A stretch of 18,867 bases of DNA from CAZUXE01 sp964624585 (GTDB lineage: Bacteria; Hydrothermota; Tepidihabitantia; B3-TA06). Position 1 is the stretch's first letter. Each line of letters opens with the position of its first letter. The stretch spans positions 1 through 18,867 of the forward strand of contig CAZUXE010000031.1 in assembly GCA_964624585.1 (NCBI GenBank). Direction: 5' to 3'. Positions 7,172 through 14,418 of the stretch are shown one piece after another. The notes beneath the pieces are model-generated. The model ran no database searches and was not told the DNA's origin. It saw only the letters and a list, made by a program, of their open reading frames with translations. A program made the position numbers and the translations under genes.

Positions 7172-7255
7172 TTAGAGTTATAGGTTTATTACACTAACCT
7201 CCCTCCCCCATGCTTAGTAAAAGCTAGGTGCCTTTGCGCACCTAGCTTCTTTTTT
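7172..7255 (+). ncRNA. Small-RNA candidate 1 of a tandem pair (C-rich loop)
   Basis: A roughly 84-nt transcript runs from the promoter at 7138-7165 to an intrinsic terminator. It has three parts: a 5' segment able to fold (GTTAG 7171-7175 with CTAAC 7194-7198), an unpaired C-rich stretch CCTCCCTCCCCCA (7198-7210), and the terminator hairpin AAGCTAGGTGC/GCACCTAGCTT (7221-7231/7238-7248) with TTCTTTTTT. No credible open reading frame lies inside. The C-rich stretch is complementary to Shine-Dalgarno GGGAGG/GGAGG sequences, a layout known from C-rich antisense-type small RNAs such as the RsaE group. Function here is inference. It shares promoter, C-rich stretch and terminator sequence with candidate 2. 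The 5' end is approximate. Confidence 0.65.
7221..7255 (+). terminator. Intrinsic terminator of small-RNA candidate 1
   Basis: A perfect 11-bp stem (7221-7231 with 7238-7248), a 6-nt loop and the T-tract TTCTTTTTT. Confidence 0.9.
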
Positions 7256-7322
7256 ATAAGCCGGTAATGTAACTTGTTTCTTAAAACTCACTTTTGGAAT
7301 TATCGAATAACTTCAAATGGAC

Positions 7323-7352
7323 TATATCGCCATACCTGCGTATTTCGCCATA
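7323..7352 (+). repeat. Short direct repeat upstream of small-RNA promoter 2
   Basis: TATATCGCCATA (7323-7334) and TATTTCGCCATA (7341-7352) are spaced 18 bp start to start, ending 16 bp before the -35 box. This could be a regulator site, but the evidence is thin. Confidence 0.3.
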
Positions 7353-7368
7353 GCGACGAAAAAACAAC

Positions 7369-7396
7369 TTGACAAATGCAGTTTATACGTTATACT
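7369..7396 (+). promoter_or_regulatory. Promoter of small-RNA candidate 2
   Basis: TTGACA (7369-7374), 16-bp spacer, TATACT (7391-7396). The two boxes, the spacing and the AAAT after... the -35 (AAT in both copies) match promoter 1. Confidence 0.8.
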
Positions 7397-7402
7397 TACT
7401 TT

Positions 7403-7476
7403 ACTTGTGGCATTGTTTTGCCCCCTCCCATACTTAATGGAAGCTATGTGCCTCTCCAGCACTTAGCTTCTTTTTT
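7403..7476 (+). ncRNA. Small-RNA candidate 2 of a tandem pair (C-rich loop)
   Basis: A roughly 74-nt transcript, paralogous to candidate 1. A small 5' hairpin GGCA/TGCC (7409-7412/7419-7422) is followed by CCCCCTCCCA (7421-7430), then ATACTTAATGG and the terminator hairpin. The region from the C-rich stretch to the T-tract matches candidate 1 almost base for base (C-rich, CAT-A/G-CTTA, AAGCTA, GTGCCT, TAGCTTCTTTTTT), while the 5' halves differ. The stem keeps pairing except for one T-T mismatch (7447 with 7463). No open reading frame is evident. Conserved 3' module with variable 5' module suggests duplicated small RNAs with a shared C-rich contact site. Confidence 0.62.
7440..7476 (+). terminator. 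Intrinsic terminator of small-RNA candidate 2
   Basis: A 12-bp stem with one mismatch, GAAGCTATGTGC/GCACTTAGCTTC (7440-7451/7459-7470), followed by TTTTTT. Confidence 0.85.
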
Positions 7477-7636
7477 CAAAAAATTCAATAAAGTTTACCA
7501 AAAAACTCTACGCACGACGTTACAGCAAAAGAGGAGTCTACTTTTTTTCTAGCTTTTCCTAAAGCTTGCTGTAAGTATTCCCAAGGCGACTAGATATTTA
7601 CTGCAAAGCTAGCCTCTGTCCCCAAAACAACTACTT

Positions 7637-7650
7637 ACTTACCAGTCAGT
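7637..7650. promoter_or_regulatory. Upstream imperfect TetR-type operator
   Basis: ACTTACCAGTCAGT differs at only two positions from the perfect palindrome at 7723-7736. It lies 31 bp before the -35 box of the TetR promoter. Confidence 0.5.
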
Positions 7651-7680
7651 CATAAAAACTAAAAATAAGCCTTGTGGTAC

Positions 7681-7708
7681 TTGACAAGTGTAAAACAGAG
7701 ACTATAAT
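7681..7708 (+). promoter_or_regulatory. Promoter of the TetR regulator and efflux locus
   Basis: Perfect TTGACA (7681-7686) and TATAAT (7703-7708) with a 16-bp spacer. It is flanked by two related operators, so repression is expected to be tight. Confidence 0.85.
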
Positions 7709-7722
7709 TACGCCTAAATATA

Positions 7723-7736
7723 ACTGACCGGTCAGT
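7723..7736. promoter_or_regulatory. Palindromic TetR-type operator
   Basis: The perfect 14-bp palindrome ACTGACCGGTCAGT begins 15 bp past the -10 box, in the initially transcribed region, and 70 bp before the tetR start codon. The position and symmetry fit autorepression by the TetR protein encoded next. Confidence 0.75.
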
Positions 7737-7806
7737 AAGTTAGCTCCGGTCGGATGATTTTTCGCTAATAAACTATGTGAAAGTTGAAAACTGTGAGAGG
7801 AATTCG

Positions 7807-8415
7807 ATGAAATCTAAAACTCAGGAAAGAAAACCGGCAGAGGTGCGCCGCTTTGAAATTCTCCATGCTGCAAAGGAGCTTTTCACCAAACGCGGTTTCT
7901 TTAGCGTAAGCATGGATGAAGTTGCCGCAAAAGTAGGTATCTCAAAAGCCGCGGTCTACCTTTATTTTAAGAGCAAAACAGAGTTGTTTCTTGGAATGGT
8001 ACATCAGGGCATAGATAAGCTGTTTTCTGAAATGGAAAGCGTTTTCTTAGACCCTGCCAACGACACTTTTGAAAAAAAACTGCGCGCCGCAAACAAGGCT
8101 CAGCAAAAATATGCTCCTATTTTTAAGACAACTCAGGAACTTTTGAACACCGGTCTGCCCGACGGTGAATTCCCGCCGAAGATAGTTAGTGAATTTATGC
8201 GAAATATACACGTCCGCAGAGAGAGGATTTTGGAACTTTTGACCAATTTATTTGCACAAGCTCAACGGCAGGGCGAGGTTAGAGACGATCTCTCAGCTAG
8301 GGAGTTGGCAAGGGTTTTCGGTGTTTACGGGATGCTGATGAGCCGTTCGGAGATATCTTATGAAACGGCAAGAGAGATTCTTTTTAGCGGAATTCTTGCC
8401 AAGAAAGATAAGTGA
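7807..8415 (+). CDS. TetR/AcrR family transcriptional repressor
   Basis: A 202-residue regulator. The N-terminal DNA-binding domain is typical: ILHAAKELFTKRGFFSVSMDEVAA followed by the recognition region VGISKAAVYLYFKSKTELF (helix-turn-helix about residues 36-56). The C-terminal helical domain (about 65-202) would bind the inducer and the second subunit; it has no recognisable ligand signature. The start ATG 7807-7809 has AGAGGA upstream. A GTG at 7777 in the same frame is longer but lacks a ribosome site. Two operators flank its promoter, so autoregulation is likely. It stands directly before the RND efflux genes and probably controls them by readthrough or at its own promoter. Confidence 0.93.
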   Translation: MKSKTQERKPAEVRRFEILHAAKELFTKRGFFSVSMDEVAAKVGISKAAVYLYFKSKTELFLGMVHQGIDKLFSEMESVFLDPANDTFEKKLRAANKAQQKYAPIFKTTQELLNTGLPDGEFPPKIVSEFMRNIHVRRERILELLTNLFAQAQRQGEVRDDLSARELARVFGVYGMLMSRSEISYETAREILFSGILAKKDK

Positions 8416-8442
8416 TGGTTTTAGGTCGCCTTCCGAGAACAT

Positions 8443-8470
8443 TTGACAGAAGTTTAGCTAAGGATATGTT
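8443..8470 (+). promoter_or_regulatory. Possible second promoter ahead of the efflux genes
   Basis: TTGACA (8443-8448), 16-bp spacer, TATGTT (8465-8470), 115 bp before the channel start. No copy of the TetR operator is visible here, so it could give repressor-independent expression. Confidence 0.45.
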
Positions 8471-8471
8471 A

Positions 8472-8500
8472 AACCACAAAGCACACAAAGCTCTCAAAGC
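8472..8500 (+). repeat. CACAAAG-type short-period intergenic repeat, copy 2
   Basis: AACCACAAAG, CACACAAAG, CTCTCAAAG: three degenerate units of about 9 bases between tetR and the channel gene. Confidence 0.55.
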
Positions 8501-8584
8501 AGGGAGGAAATCCAGTTTTTCACTAAATCTTAGTAGTAAAAATCGAAATAATTACATATGCAAAAATTTCAAGGAGGTAATAGC

Positions 8585-9946
8585 GTGAAAACCTTTAGGT
8601 GGCCGGCGGTAATCATGTTTGTAGCATTGATTATCTCAACACCGGTCGTTAGCAATGCAATCACATACAACCAAGCCTTGCAAATGGCGTTCCGCAACAA
8701 TCCGGGTTTGAGCATAGCCGACTTAGGCGTTGCCGAATCGGAACAAAAGCTTACAGAAGCTAAATCGAGTTTTCACCCTTCGGTAAAGTTCTCAGCTTCC
8801 TATACCCGTCTGGGAACCGTTCCCATGAAAAAGGTTGAGGTTGCCCCGGGGGTTAAACTTGATTTGCCTATGGGAGCGGCGGATAACTACAAGGCTGGTT
8901 TTGCAATAAACGCGCCAATTTTTTTAGGCGGCAAAAGGCTGTTTGGACTTGAAATGGCTGAACTTGGGGTAGATGCAGCTGTTGAGAAGGCCATGACGAG
9001 CCGTGCAGACTTGCACTCAAAGGTAACCACCGCTTTTTACGGTCTTATGCTTGCCGAAGAGTCAGAAAGAATTGCAAGACTTAACCTAAGCAGAACTCAG
9101 GAGCAGCTTAAGGAAACTAAGGCACGCTGGAAGGTAGGTTATGCCTCTCCGCTTGACCTTAAGCAAGATCAGGTTGCCCTTTCACAGGCTAAAGCGGCAT
9201 TAGTTCAAGCAAAGAACAAAACCTTACGTGCCAGACAATTCCTCAATATGGTTATAGGGCGTCCGCTTAGCGATTCCGTAAGTGCGCAAGGTTCGCTTGA
9301 TGTAAAATATGAGAAGCTATCTGTAGATTCTTTGGTTGAGCGGGCGCTTGATATACGTCCTGAGGTATCGGCTTTAGGCAGGGCGGCGAAGATAGCGAAA
9401 CTTTCTTTAGATATGGCACGCTCCAGTTATTCTCCTTCGGTCGTCTTTATAGGTTCGCCTTCATGGAGCAACCCTGATCAGGCTTCAGGTGAAGGTTGGG
9501 GAAGTTCAATGGCTGCAACCATAGCTCTGGAATGGCCGCTCTACGACGGCGGTAAGGGGCTTGCAAAGGCCAGGGCCGCCGAAATTCAACTTAAAAAATT
9601 CAAGTACTCGAAGCTGCAAGCTGTTGATGGAATTGAACTTGAGGTTCGTCAGGCCTATGCCTCATGGGAAGAGGCCGCACAGCAGTTAATGGTTCAGCAA
9701 AACCTTGGCGCACAGATGGCTGAATTGGCATCCATGGCCACAGAACAATACAAAATGGGGGTTATAAGTTCCATGGATTATCAAAAAGTTATGCTTTCTA
9801 AAACTCAGGTTGAGCTTGCCAATTTGGCTTCGCGATATCAAATGATACTTGCAAAAGAAAAACTTGTAGCAGCCGCATGGCTGTGGGATGCAAAGACTCT
9901 GGAAGAGTTTAAGAAACCTGCCAGCAATAATGGCAAGGAGGACTAG
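8585..9946 (+). CDS. TolC-family outer-membrane efflux channel
   Basis: A 453-residue outer-membrane factor that forms the exit duct of a tripartite pump. A signal peptide (residues 1-25) ends SNA before ITYNQALQMAFRNNPGL, the standard TolC-family opening. Two OEP repeats follow: barrel-strand segments (FSASYTRLGTVP; SPSVVFIGSPSW) alternate with long helices rich in Ala, Gln, Lys and Glu (LNLSRTQEQLKETKARWKVG; GIELEVRQAYASWEEA). YKMGVISSMDYQKVMLSKTQ is the usual late helical motif. The start GTG 8585-8587 has AAGGAGGT upstream, and this site decides the start over an ATG at 8558. The stop lies one base before the adaptor start. The order channel-adaptor-pump in one operon supports one efflux complex. 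Confidence 0.92.
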   Translation: MKTFRWPAVIMFVALIISTPVVSNAITYNQALQMAFRNNPGLSIADLGVAESEQKLTEAKSSFHPSVKFSASYTRLGTVPMKKVEVAPGVKLDLPMGAADNYKAGFAINAPIFLGGKRLFGLEMAELGVDAAVEKAMTSRADLHSKVTTAFYGLMLAEESERIARLNLSRTQEQLKETKARWKVGYASPLDLKQDQVALSQAKAALVQAKNKTLRARQFLNMVIGRPLSDSVSAQGSLDVKYEKLSVDSLVERALDIRPEVSALGRAAKIAKLSLDMARSSYSPSVVFIGSPSWSNPDQASGEGWGSSMAATIALEWPLYDGGKGLAKARAAEIQLKKFKYSKLQAVDGIELEVRQAYASWEEAAQQLMVQQNLGAQMAELASMATEQYKMGVISSMDYQKVMLSKTQVELANLASRYQMILAKEKLVAAAWLWDAKTLEEFKKPASNNGKED

Positions 9947-9947
9947 A

Positions 9948-10901
9948 ATGAATTTTGGATTGAAAGGAATATTCAAATCGGCAATAGCAGCTACATTCCT
10001 TGCATTGCTATTGGTATTTTCGGGTGGATGCAGAAAGCCTGCCGCTAAAATTAAACAAAAACCGCCAACTTCTGTAATAATTACTCATCCAACAAATAGA
10101 AATATTAGGCGCACTGTGCGTTTTTCCGGTCAGCTCAAAGGCTCGCGTGAGGTTATGGTTTTTCCTCCCATGCCTGGTAAGTTTATCGGTTACTCTCGTA
10201 GCGATGGCTCATACGTTTCCAAGGGCGCAACTGTCGCTAAAATAGACCGCGATATCCCTGGTGTTTCATATGAACCTGTTCCGGTTGAAGCTCCAATTTC
10301 CGGCAGATTCTTTTCTATGGGAATAAGCCCGGGTGAAGCAGTGCTTCCTCAGAAACCTATTGGAAGGATATCTGAAACCTCTCGCCTAAAGCTTGCCTTC
10401 AACATACCTGAAAAGTACGTGAATAATGCCAAACAGGGTTCTGCGGCTGAAGTCTACGTTCCGGCAATAGACCTTCATACCACGGGTAGGCTGTCGCGTA
10501 TCTCAAGATTCGTAGACGCCCGTTCAGGCGGTGCGCAAGCTGAGGCTATGGTTTCCAACCCAGCAGGTAGAATTGCTCCCGGAATGCACGCTGAAATTAA
10601 GGTTGTGGTTGCTTCCAAAAAGGCGAAATTAGCTCTGCCTATTGACTGTATTTTAGGCCTTGAGAAAAAATTCGTCTACGTTGTTGAAAAAAAGCAGAAA
10701 AAAGACGACGCTCAAGCAGATAGGGGTGAACAAAAAATTGCCCTTAAACGTAACGTAGAGGTTGGGCTGGATGACGGAAAATTTATAGAAATTATCTCCG
10801 GCCTTGAGCCTTCAGATGAGGTGCTTTATGTTGGGCAGCGTATAGTTGACGAAGGTGGCGCCATAAAGGTAAACGATGTCTATACACCTGCGGAGGATTA
10901 A
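9948..10901 (+). CDS. Lipoprotein RND membrane-fusion adaptor, short form
   Basis: A 317-residue periplasmic adaptor that links the RND pump to the channel. The lipobox SGGC puts the lipidated Cys at residue 28. The two halves of the lipoyl domain (about 70-100, with GSYVSKGATVAKID, and 113-142, with APISGRFFSMGISPGEAV) are separated by only about a dozen residues, so the long alpha-helical hairpin of AcrA-type proteins is missing. A beta-barrel domain (about 146-225) and a membrane-proximal domain with a Lys-rich insert (about 240-260) follow. ATG 9948-9950 has AAGGAGG upstream. Two bases separate its stop from the pump start. A hairpin-less adaptor is known for BesA of Borrelia. Confidence 0.88.
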   Translation: MNFGLKGIFKSAIAATFLALLLVFSGGCRKPAAKIKQKPPTSVIITHPTNRNIRRTVRFSGQLKGSREVMVFPPMPGKFIGYSRSDGSYVSKGATVAKIDRDIPGVSYEPVPVEAPISGRFFSMGISPGEAVLPQKPIGRISETSRLKLAFNIPEKYVNNAKQGSAAEVYVPAIDLHTTGRLSRISRFVDARSGGAQAEAMVSNPAGRIAPGMHAEIKVVVASKKAKLALPIDCILGLEKKFVYVVEKKQKKDDAQADRGEQKIALKRNVEVGLDDGKFIEIISGLEPSDEVLYVGQRIVDEGGAIKVNDVYTPAED

Positions 10902-10903
10902 GG

Positions 10904-13900
10904 ATGACTAAAATAGCTATAAAGCGTCCGGTTCTTACGGCTGTAGTTTTTGCCGTCGTAATTCTATTCGGTTTCATTTCGCTCTCCCGTCTGCCTATTG
11001 ATTTTCTTCCTGACGCTACCTGGCCTCAAATTACAGTTATCACGCCGTATATTGGTGCTGCTGCAGAGGATGTTGAAAAGAATGTTTCTGAACCCTTGGA
11101 GGAAGCCTTTTCAAACGTTCCTGAGGTCAAGAAGATACGCTCTGTATCTCAGGAAGGTATCTCTACTATCTACGTAACTTTTGAGTTTGGTAAGGACCTT
11201 GCAGAGGCTGCGAACGAAATGCGTGATCGCATTGACTGGGTAACAGCCAAATTCCCTGATGGTGTGCAAGATCCTGTCCTTTTCAAGTTCAATACCGCTC
11301 AGATACCAATTATTGAATACGCCGTTGTTTCATCAGACCCGCGTATCGACTTGCAGCAGTTGATTGACAATAAGCTCATCAACGACTTCAAACGCGCTTC
11401 AGGTGTAGGTAACATAATGGCAATCCACGGTGGGGCAAAGCGGGAAATAACCGTTAACATCGACAGGGTAAAGTTTGAGCAATCGGGGCTAAACATGCGC
11501 TCCATTGCAAAATCACTTGCAGCCTCAAACATAAATTTTCCTGTAGGCGAAGTAAGGCAAGGTCGTCAGAAGCTAACCCTGCGTGTGCCTGCTGAGTTCA
11601 AAACAGTTGAGGAAATTCGTCAGGTTCCGGTGGGCTTTTCAGGGAAACAGGTAATTAGGCTTGGCGACATTGCCGATGTTCGTGAAAACATGTATAAGCG
11701 TTCGGTTGCCTTGCGGGCAAATGGAGAAAACGGCTCTTTTCTAATTCTGCAAAAACGCTCTGGCGCAAATACCGTCCAAACGGTTAAGAATGTTGAAAAA
11801 ACTGTAGCCGAAATCCAGAAACAATACCCTTATCTTTCCTTTACAACAGTATTTAACTCCGCAGAGATAATATCAACATCCATTAACAATCTGTTGCGCA
11901 CCCTTGCTATAGCCTTCATCTTAGTCGTAATTATCTCATTCCTGCTTTTGGGCAATACGTCAGCAGGTTGGATAACCTCAATTACAATTCCAGTATCTCT
12001 TATAGCGGCCTTTATATACCTCTACCTTTCTGGAGGAAGCATCAACATTATATCTCTCTCCTCCTTAGCGATTACCATAGGAATGGTGGTAGATAATGGA
12101 ATTGTGGTTTTAGAAAACATCTTCCGACAACGTGAACGCGGTAGAGAGCCTAAGTCGGCTGCCGAATGGGGCGTTAAGGAAGTTGTTCAAGCAGTACTAG
12201 CTTCTACCCTTACAACAGTCGCCATCTTTATTCCCTTCCTGCTTGTCAAAGGATTTATAGGCATTTATTTTAAGGAATTGGCCTTTTCTGTACCAATTAT
12301 TCTCTTCGCTTCACTTGCTACAGCGGTTACCCTTACGCCAATGCTGGCTTCGCGTTTTCTTAAGATGTCTGCTAAAAAGACCAAAAAGGGCAAAACGCCA
12401 TGGCTGCAATGGATTCCCAACGGTTTGGAAAAACTGGGAAAATACTACAGGCGTATGCTCGCATGGGCGCTTTCTCATCGCTGGGTTGTTGTAATTTCAG
12501 CCGTTGTTCTTTTCGCAGGAGGTATGGGACTTTTTAAGACCATTCACACTTCCTTTATGTCAAAGGGGTCATCGCCTTTCATTGAAGGCAGTGTAGTTAT
12601 GCCTGCAGGAACCAATTTTCATGTTACCGATTCCGTCAGTGCCTATGTAGAAAAGCAAATTAGGGAAAAGTATGATAATGAAGTAGCAGATATACTGGTT
12701 ATGGCAGGTGACGGAGGGGGCGCTCAAATGATGGATGAAGTTGGCTCAAAAATAGAATCAAAGCTCTATCTTACCCTGAAAGATAATCTGACGCGGTCTG
12801 ATGAAGAGATTGCCAACGATATAAACCAGAGTTTTTCAAACCTACCCGGGGTTAAAAAATGCTACTTTGCAGTTCGTCACGGAGGTCCAAGCGGAAAGGG
12901 TAAGGCGATAAGTATTGAGGTGTACGGTCACGATCTCAATCTTACCGATAGTCTGGCGGCAATAATAGCAGACGACCTTGAACAAACCCCAGGCTTTGTT
13001 GGCGTAGAGCTTAGTCGTGAGTCTTCACGTCCTGAACTATGGCTTGAAATCAATAAAGAAAGAGCCTATGCATATGGACTTACTCCGGTTCAAATAGGCG
13101 CCTATCTTAGAGATATAACTCAGGGCAAGGCGGCAACTGAGATAGATTTTAACGGTGATAAGCTTGAGGTAACACTTCGTTTTGCAGGAGCTGACGACTG
13201 GTCACAGCTTGACTTTGAGTCAATTCTAATTCCAACACCTGCAGGTGGCGTGGTTCCTATTTCCAATCTTGTTCAATTCGTTCCGCATGAAGGCCCAATG
13301 TCTATTGAACGTAAGGAAGGCGAACGTTTGGTTAAGGTTGAATCCGATCTCTACGGCAAGGAACGGTCGCTTGGGCAAGCCCGAGCCTATATCAACGATA
13401 CCCTGTTGGCTCAAAAAATGGGCGATTTACCGAATGGAGTCCGTATTGCTATTTCAGGTGACGCCGAGGAACAAGCGGAGTCTTTCAAATCGCTCTTCTT
13501 TGCCCTAATTGTTGGAATTGTACTGGTATTTTTGGTAATGGCTGCTCAATTTGAAAATTTCAGGGAACCCTTCATAATCCTCTTCGCCATACCCTTTGCC
13601 ATGACCGGTGTTGCCATAGCCCTTGCTATCAGTGGAACAAGTTTCGGAGTTATGGCCTTTGTTGGAATGGTGCTTTTGGTTGGCGTAGTGGTAAATAACG
13701 CCATTGTACTCATAGACTACATTAACATGCTTCGCAGACGCGGTGAATCGATCCGTGATTCCATACTCAATGCCGGAGAACGACGTTTGAGACCGGTTCT
13801 TATGACTACCCTGACCACTGTATTCGGCCTTGCTCCTCTGGCCTTCCTTAACACCGAAGGTTCAGAAATGTGGGCGCCTCTTGGTGTAGCCGTTATTGGC

Positions 13901-14011
13901 GGATTGCTGTTTTCTACCATGGTAACACTTATCTTTGTGCCGGTTCTCTACAGCGGGTTTGAAGCCCGTGCAGAACGTCGCAGGCAGAGAAAGGAGCAGA
14001 AAGGTGTCTAA
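10904..14011 (+). CDS. RND efflux pump inner-membrane transporter (AcrB/HAE family)
   Basis: A 1035-residue proton-driven trimeric exporter. The N-terminal TM1 is followed by RLPIDFLPDATWPQITV. The periplasmic porter domain lies at about 40-330, then TM2-TM6 (about 332-490), the second porter domain (about 555-860) and the TM8-TM12 bundle (about 862-1018). TM4 reads GMVVDNGIVVLEN (Asp397, Asn398) and TM10 reads VGVVVNNAIVLIDY (Asn931, Asn932), so one Asp of the AcrB pair and its Lys940 equivalent are replaced by Asn. The conserved RLRPVLMTTLTTVFGLAPLA is present. These features fit drug or amphiphile exporters rather than the heavy-metal branch, but substrate is not certain. The C-terminal 17 residues are strongly basic. 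It overlaps the next small frame by 8 bases. Confidence 0.94.
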   Translation: MTKIAIKRPVLTAVVFAVVILFGFISLSRLPIDFLPDATWPQITVITPYIGAAAEDVEKNVSEPLEEAFSNVPEVKKIRSVSQEGISTIYVTFEFGKDLAEAANEMRDRIDWVTAKFPDGVQDPVLFKFNTAQIPIIEYAVVSSDPRIDLQQLIDNKLINDFKRASGVGNIMAIHGGAKREITVNIDRVKFEQSGLNMRSIAKSLAASNINFPVGEVRQGRQKLTLRVPAEFKTVEEIRQVPVGFSGKQVIRLGDIADVRENMYKRSVALRANGENGSFLILQKRSGANTVQTVKNVEKTVAEIQKQYPYLSFTTVFNSAEIISTSINNLLRTLAIAFILVVIISFLLLGNTSAGWITSITIPVSLIAAFIYLYLSGGSINIISLSSLAITIGMVVDNGIVVLENIFRQRERGREPKSAAEWGVKEVVQAVLASTLTTVAIFIPFLLVKGFIGIYFKELAFSVPIILFASLATAVTLTPMLASRFLKMSAKKTKKGKTPWLQWIPNGLEKLGKYYRRMLAWALSHRWVVVISAVVLFAGGMGLFKTIHTSFMSKGSSPFIEGSVVMPAGTNFHVTDSVSAYVEKQIREKYDNEVADILVMAGDGGGAQMMDEVGSKIESKLYLTLKDNLTRSDEEIANDINQSFSNLPGVKKCYFAVRHGGPSGKGKAISIEVYGHDLNLTDSLAAIIADDLEQTPGFVGVELSRESSRPELWLEINKERAYAYGLTPVQIGAYLRDITQGKAATEIDFNGDKLEVTLRFAGADDWSQLDFESILIPTPAGGVVPISNLVQFVPHEGPMSIERKEGERLVKVESDLYGKERSLGQARAYINDTLLAQKMGDLPNGVRIAISGDAEEQAESFKSLFFALIVGIVLVFLVMAAQFENFREPFIILFAIPFAMTGVAIALAISGTSFGVMAFVGMVLLVGVVVNNAIVLIDYINMLRRRGESIRDSILNAGERRLRPVLMTTLTTVFGLAPLAFLNTEGSEMWAPLGVAVIGGLLFSTMVTLIFVPVLYSGFEARAERRRQRKEQKGV

Positions 14012-14111
14012 ATCTAACTCTAAACAGCAGGCCTTGTTCAATAAACTGCAGACTGTAGATATCGGCTACCCGCTGCGTCAGACAGCGGTTCACAAAATCA
14101 AGGAGAGTTGA
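14004..14111 (+). CDS. Candidate 35-residue small protein after the RND pump
   Basis: A 36-codon frame from GTG 14004-14006 to TGA 14109-14111, overlapping the pump's last 8 bases. AAGGAG (13991-13996) lies seven bases before the GTG, a good ribosome site. The product is polar and basic (SKSNSKQQALFNKLQ, then GYPLRQTAVHKIKES), with no membrane segment, so it does not resemble AcrZ-type pump helpers. The frame fills the otherwise empty gap exactly and ends one base before the next start codon; its last codons hold the AAGGAG that serves the next gene. Conservation in relatives would be needed to be confident, and no known family was recognised. Confidence 0.5.
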   Translation: MSKSNSKQQALFNKLQTVDIGYPLRQTAVHKIKES

Positions 14112-14112
14112 C

Positions 14113-14418
14113 ATGAACGTAAAAACTCAGTACAAATTACTTGCAATAACATTTGACGCATCGCTTGAAGAGCAGCTTCATAGCCTTCTTCAAGATGCAG
14201 GTATAGATAACTATGTAAAAAGTAACGGCTATCTTGGCAAAATGCGTGGCTGTCGTTTGATGGACGACAACACCTGGCCCGGACACTTTATGCGCTATTT
14301 GGTTCAGGTTAGTCAAGATGAGTTGAATGAATTAAAACCCTTGCTTGCTGGGCTTGCTGAAAAGTACAGCGAGGAAGGATTCAGGGTACTTGTTCTACCC
14401 GTGGAGGAAGTAATATGA
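14113..14418 (+). CDS. Small PII-like alpha/beta protein of the efflux operon
   Basis: A 101-residue soluble protein with an apparent beta-alpha-beta-beta-alpha-beta order, as in the ferredoxin-like PII fold: strand YKLLAITFD, helix SLEEQLHSLLQDAGI, a Gly-rich turn YLGKMRGCRLMDDNTWPGH, strand FMRYLVQVS, helix ELNELKPLLAGLAEKYSEE, strand FRVLVLPVEEVI. Small PII-like proteins (for instance DUF3240) are known next to RND pumps of other bacteria. The match here is by size, fold pattern and position, not by a diagnostic motif. ATG 14113-14115 has AAGGAG eight bases upstream. Its TGA overlaps the next ATG (ATGA), so translation is probably coupled to the barrel gene. It may sense pump load or a ligand; that is inference. 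Confidence 0.6.
   Translation: MNVKTQYKLLAITFDASLEEQLHSLLQDAGIDNYVKSNGYLGKMRGCRLMDDNTWPGHFMRYLVQVSQDELNELKPLLAGLAEKYSEEGFRVLVLPVEEVI

Noticed and set aside
7550..7567. AGCTTT/AAAGCT palindrome as a third small-RNA terminator
   Set aside because: The stem is only 6 bp and the T-run lies before it on the plus strand, with no T-run after it on either strand. There is no matching promoter or C-rich stretch.
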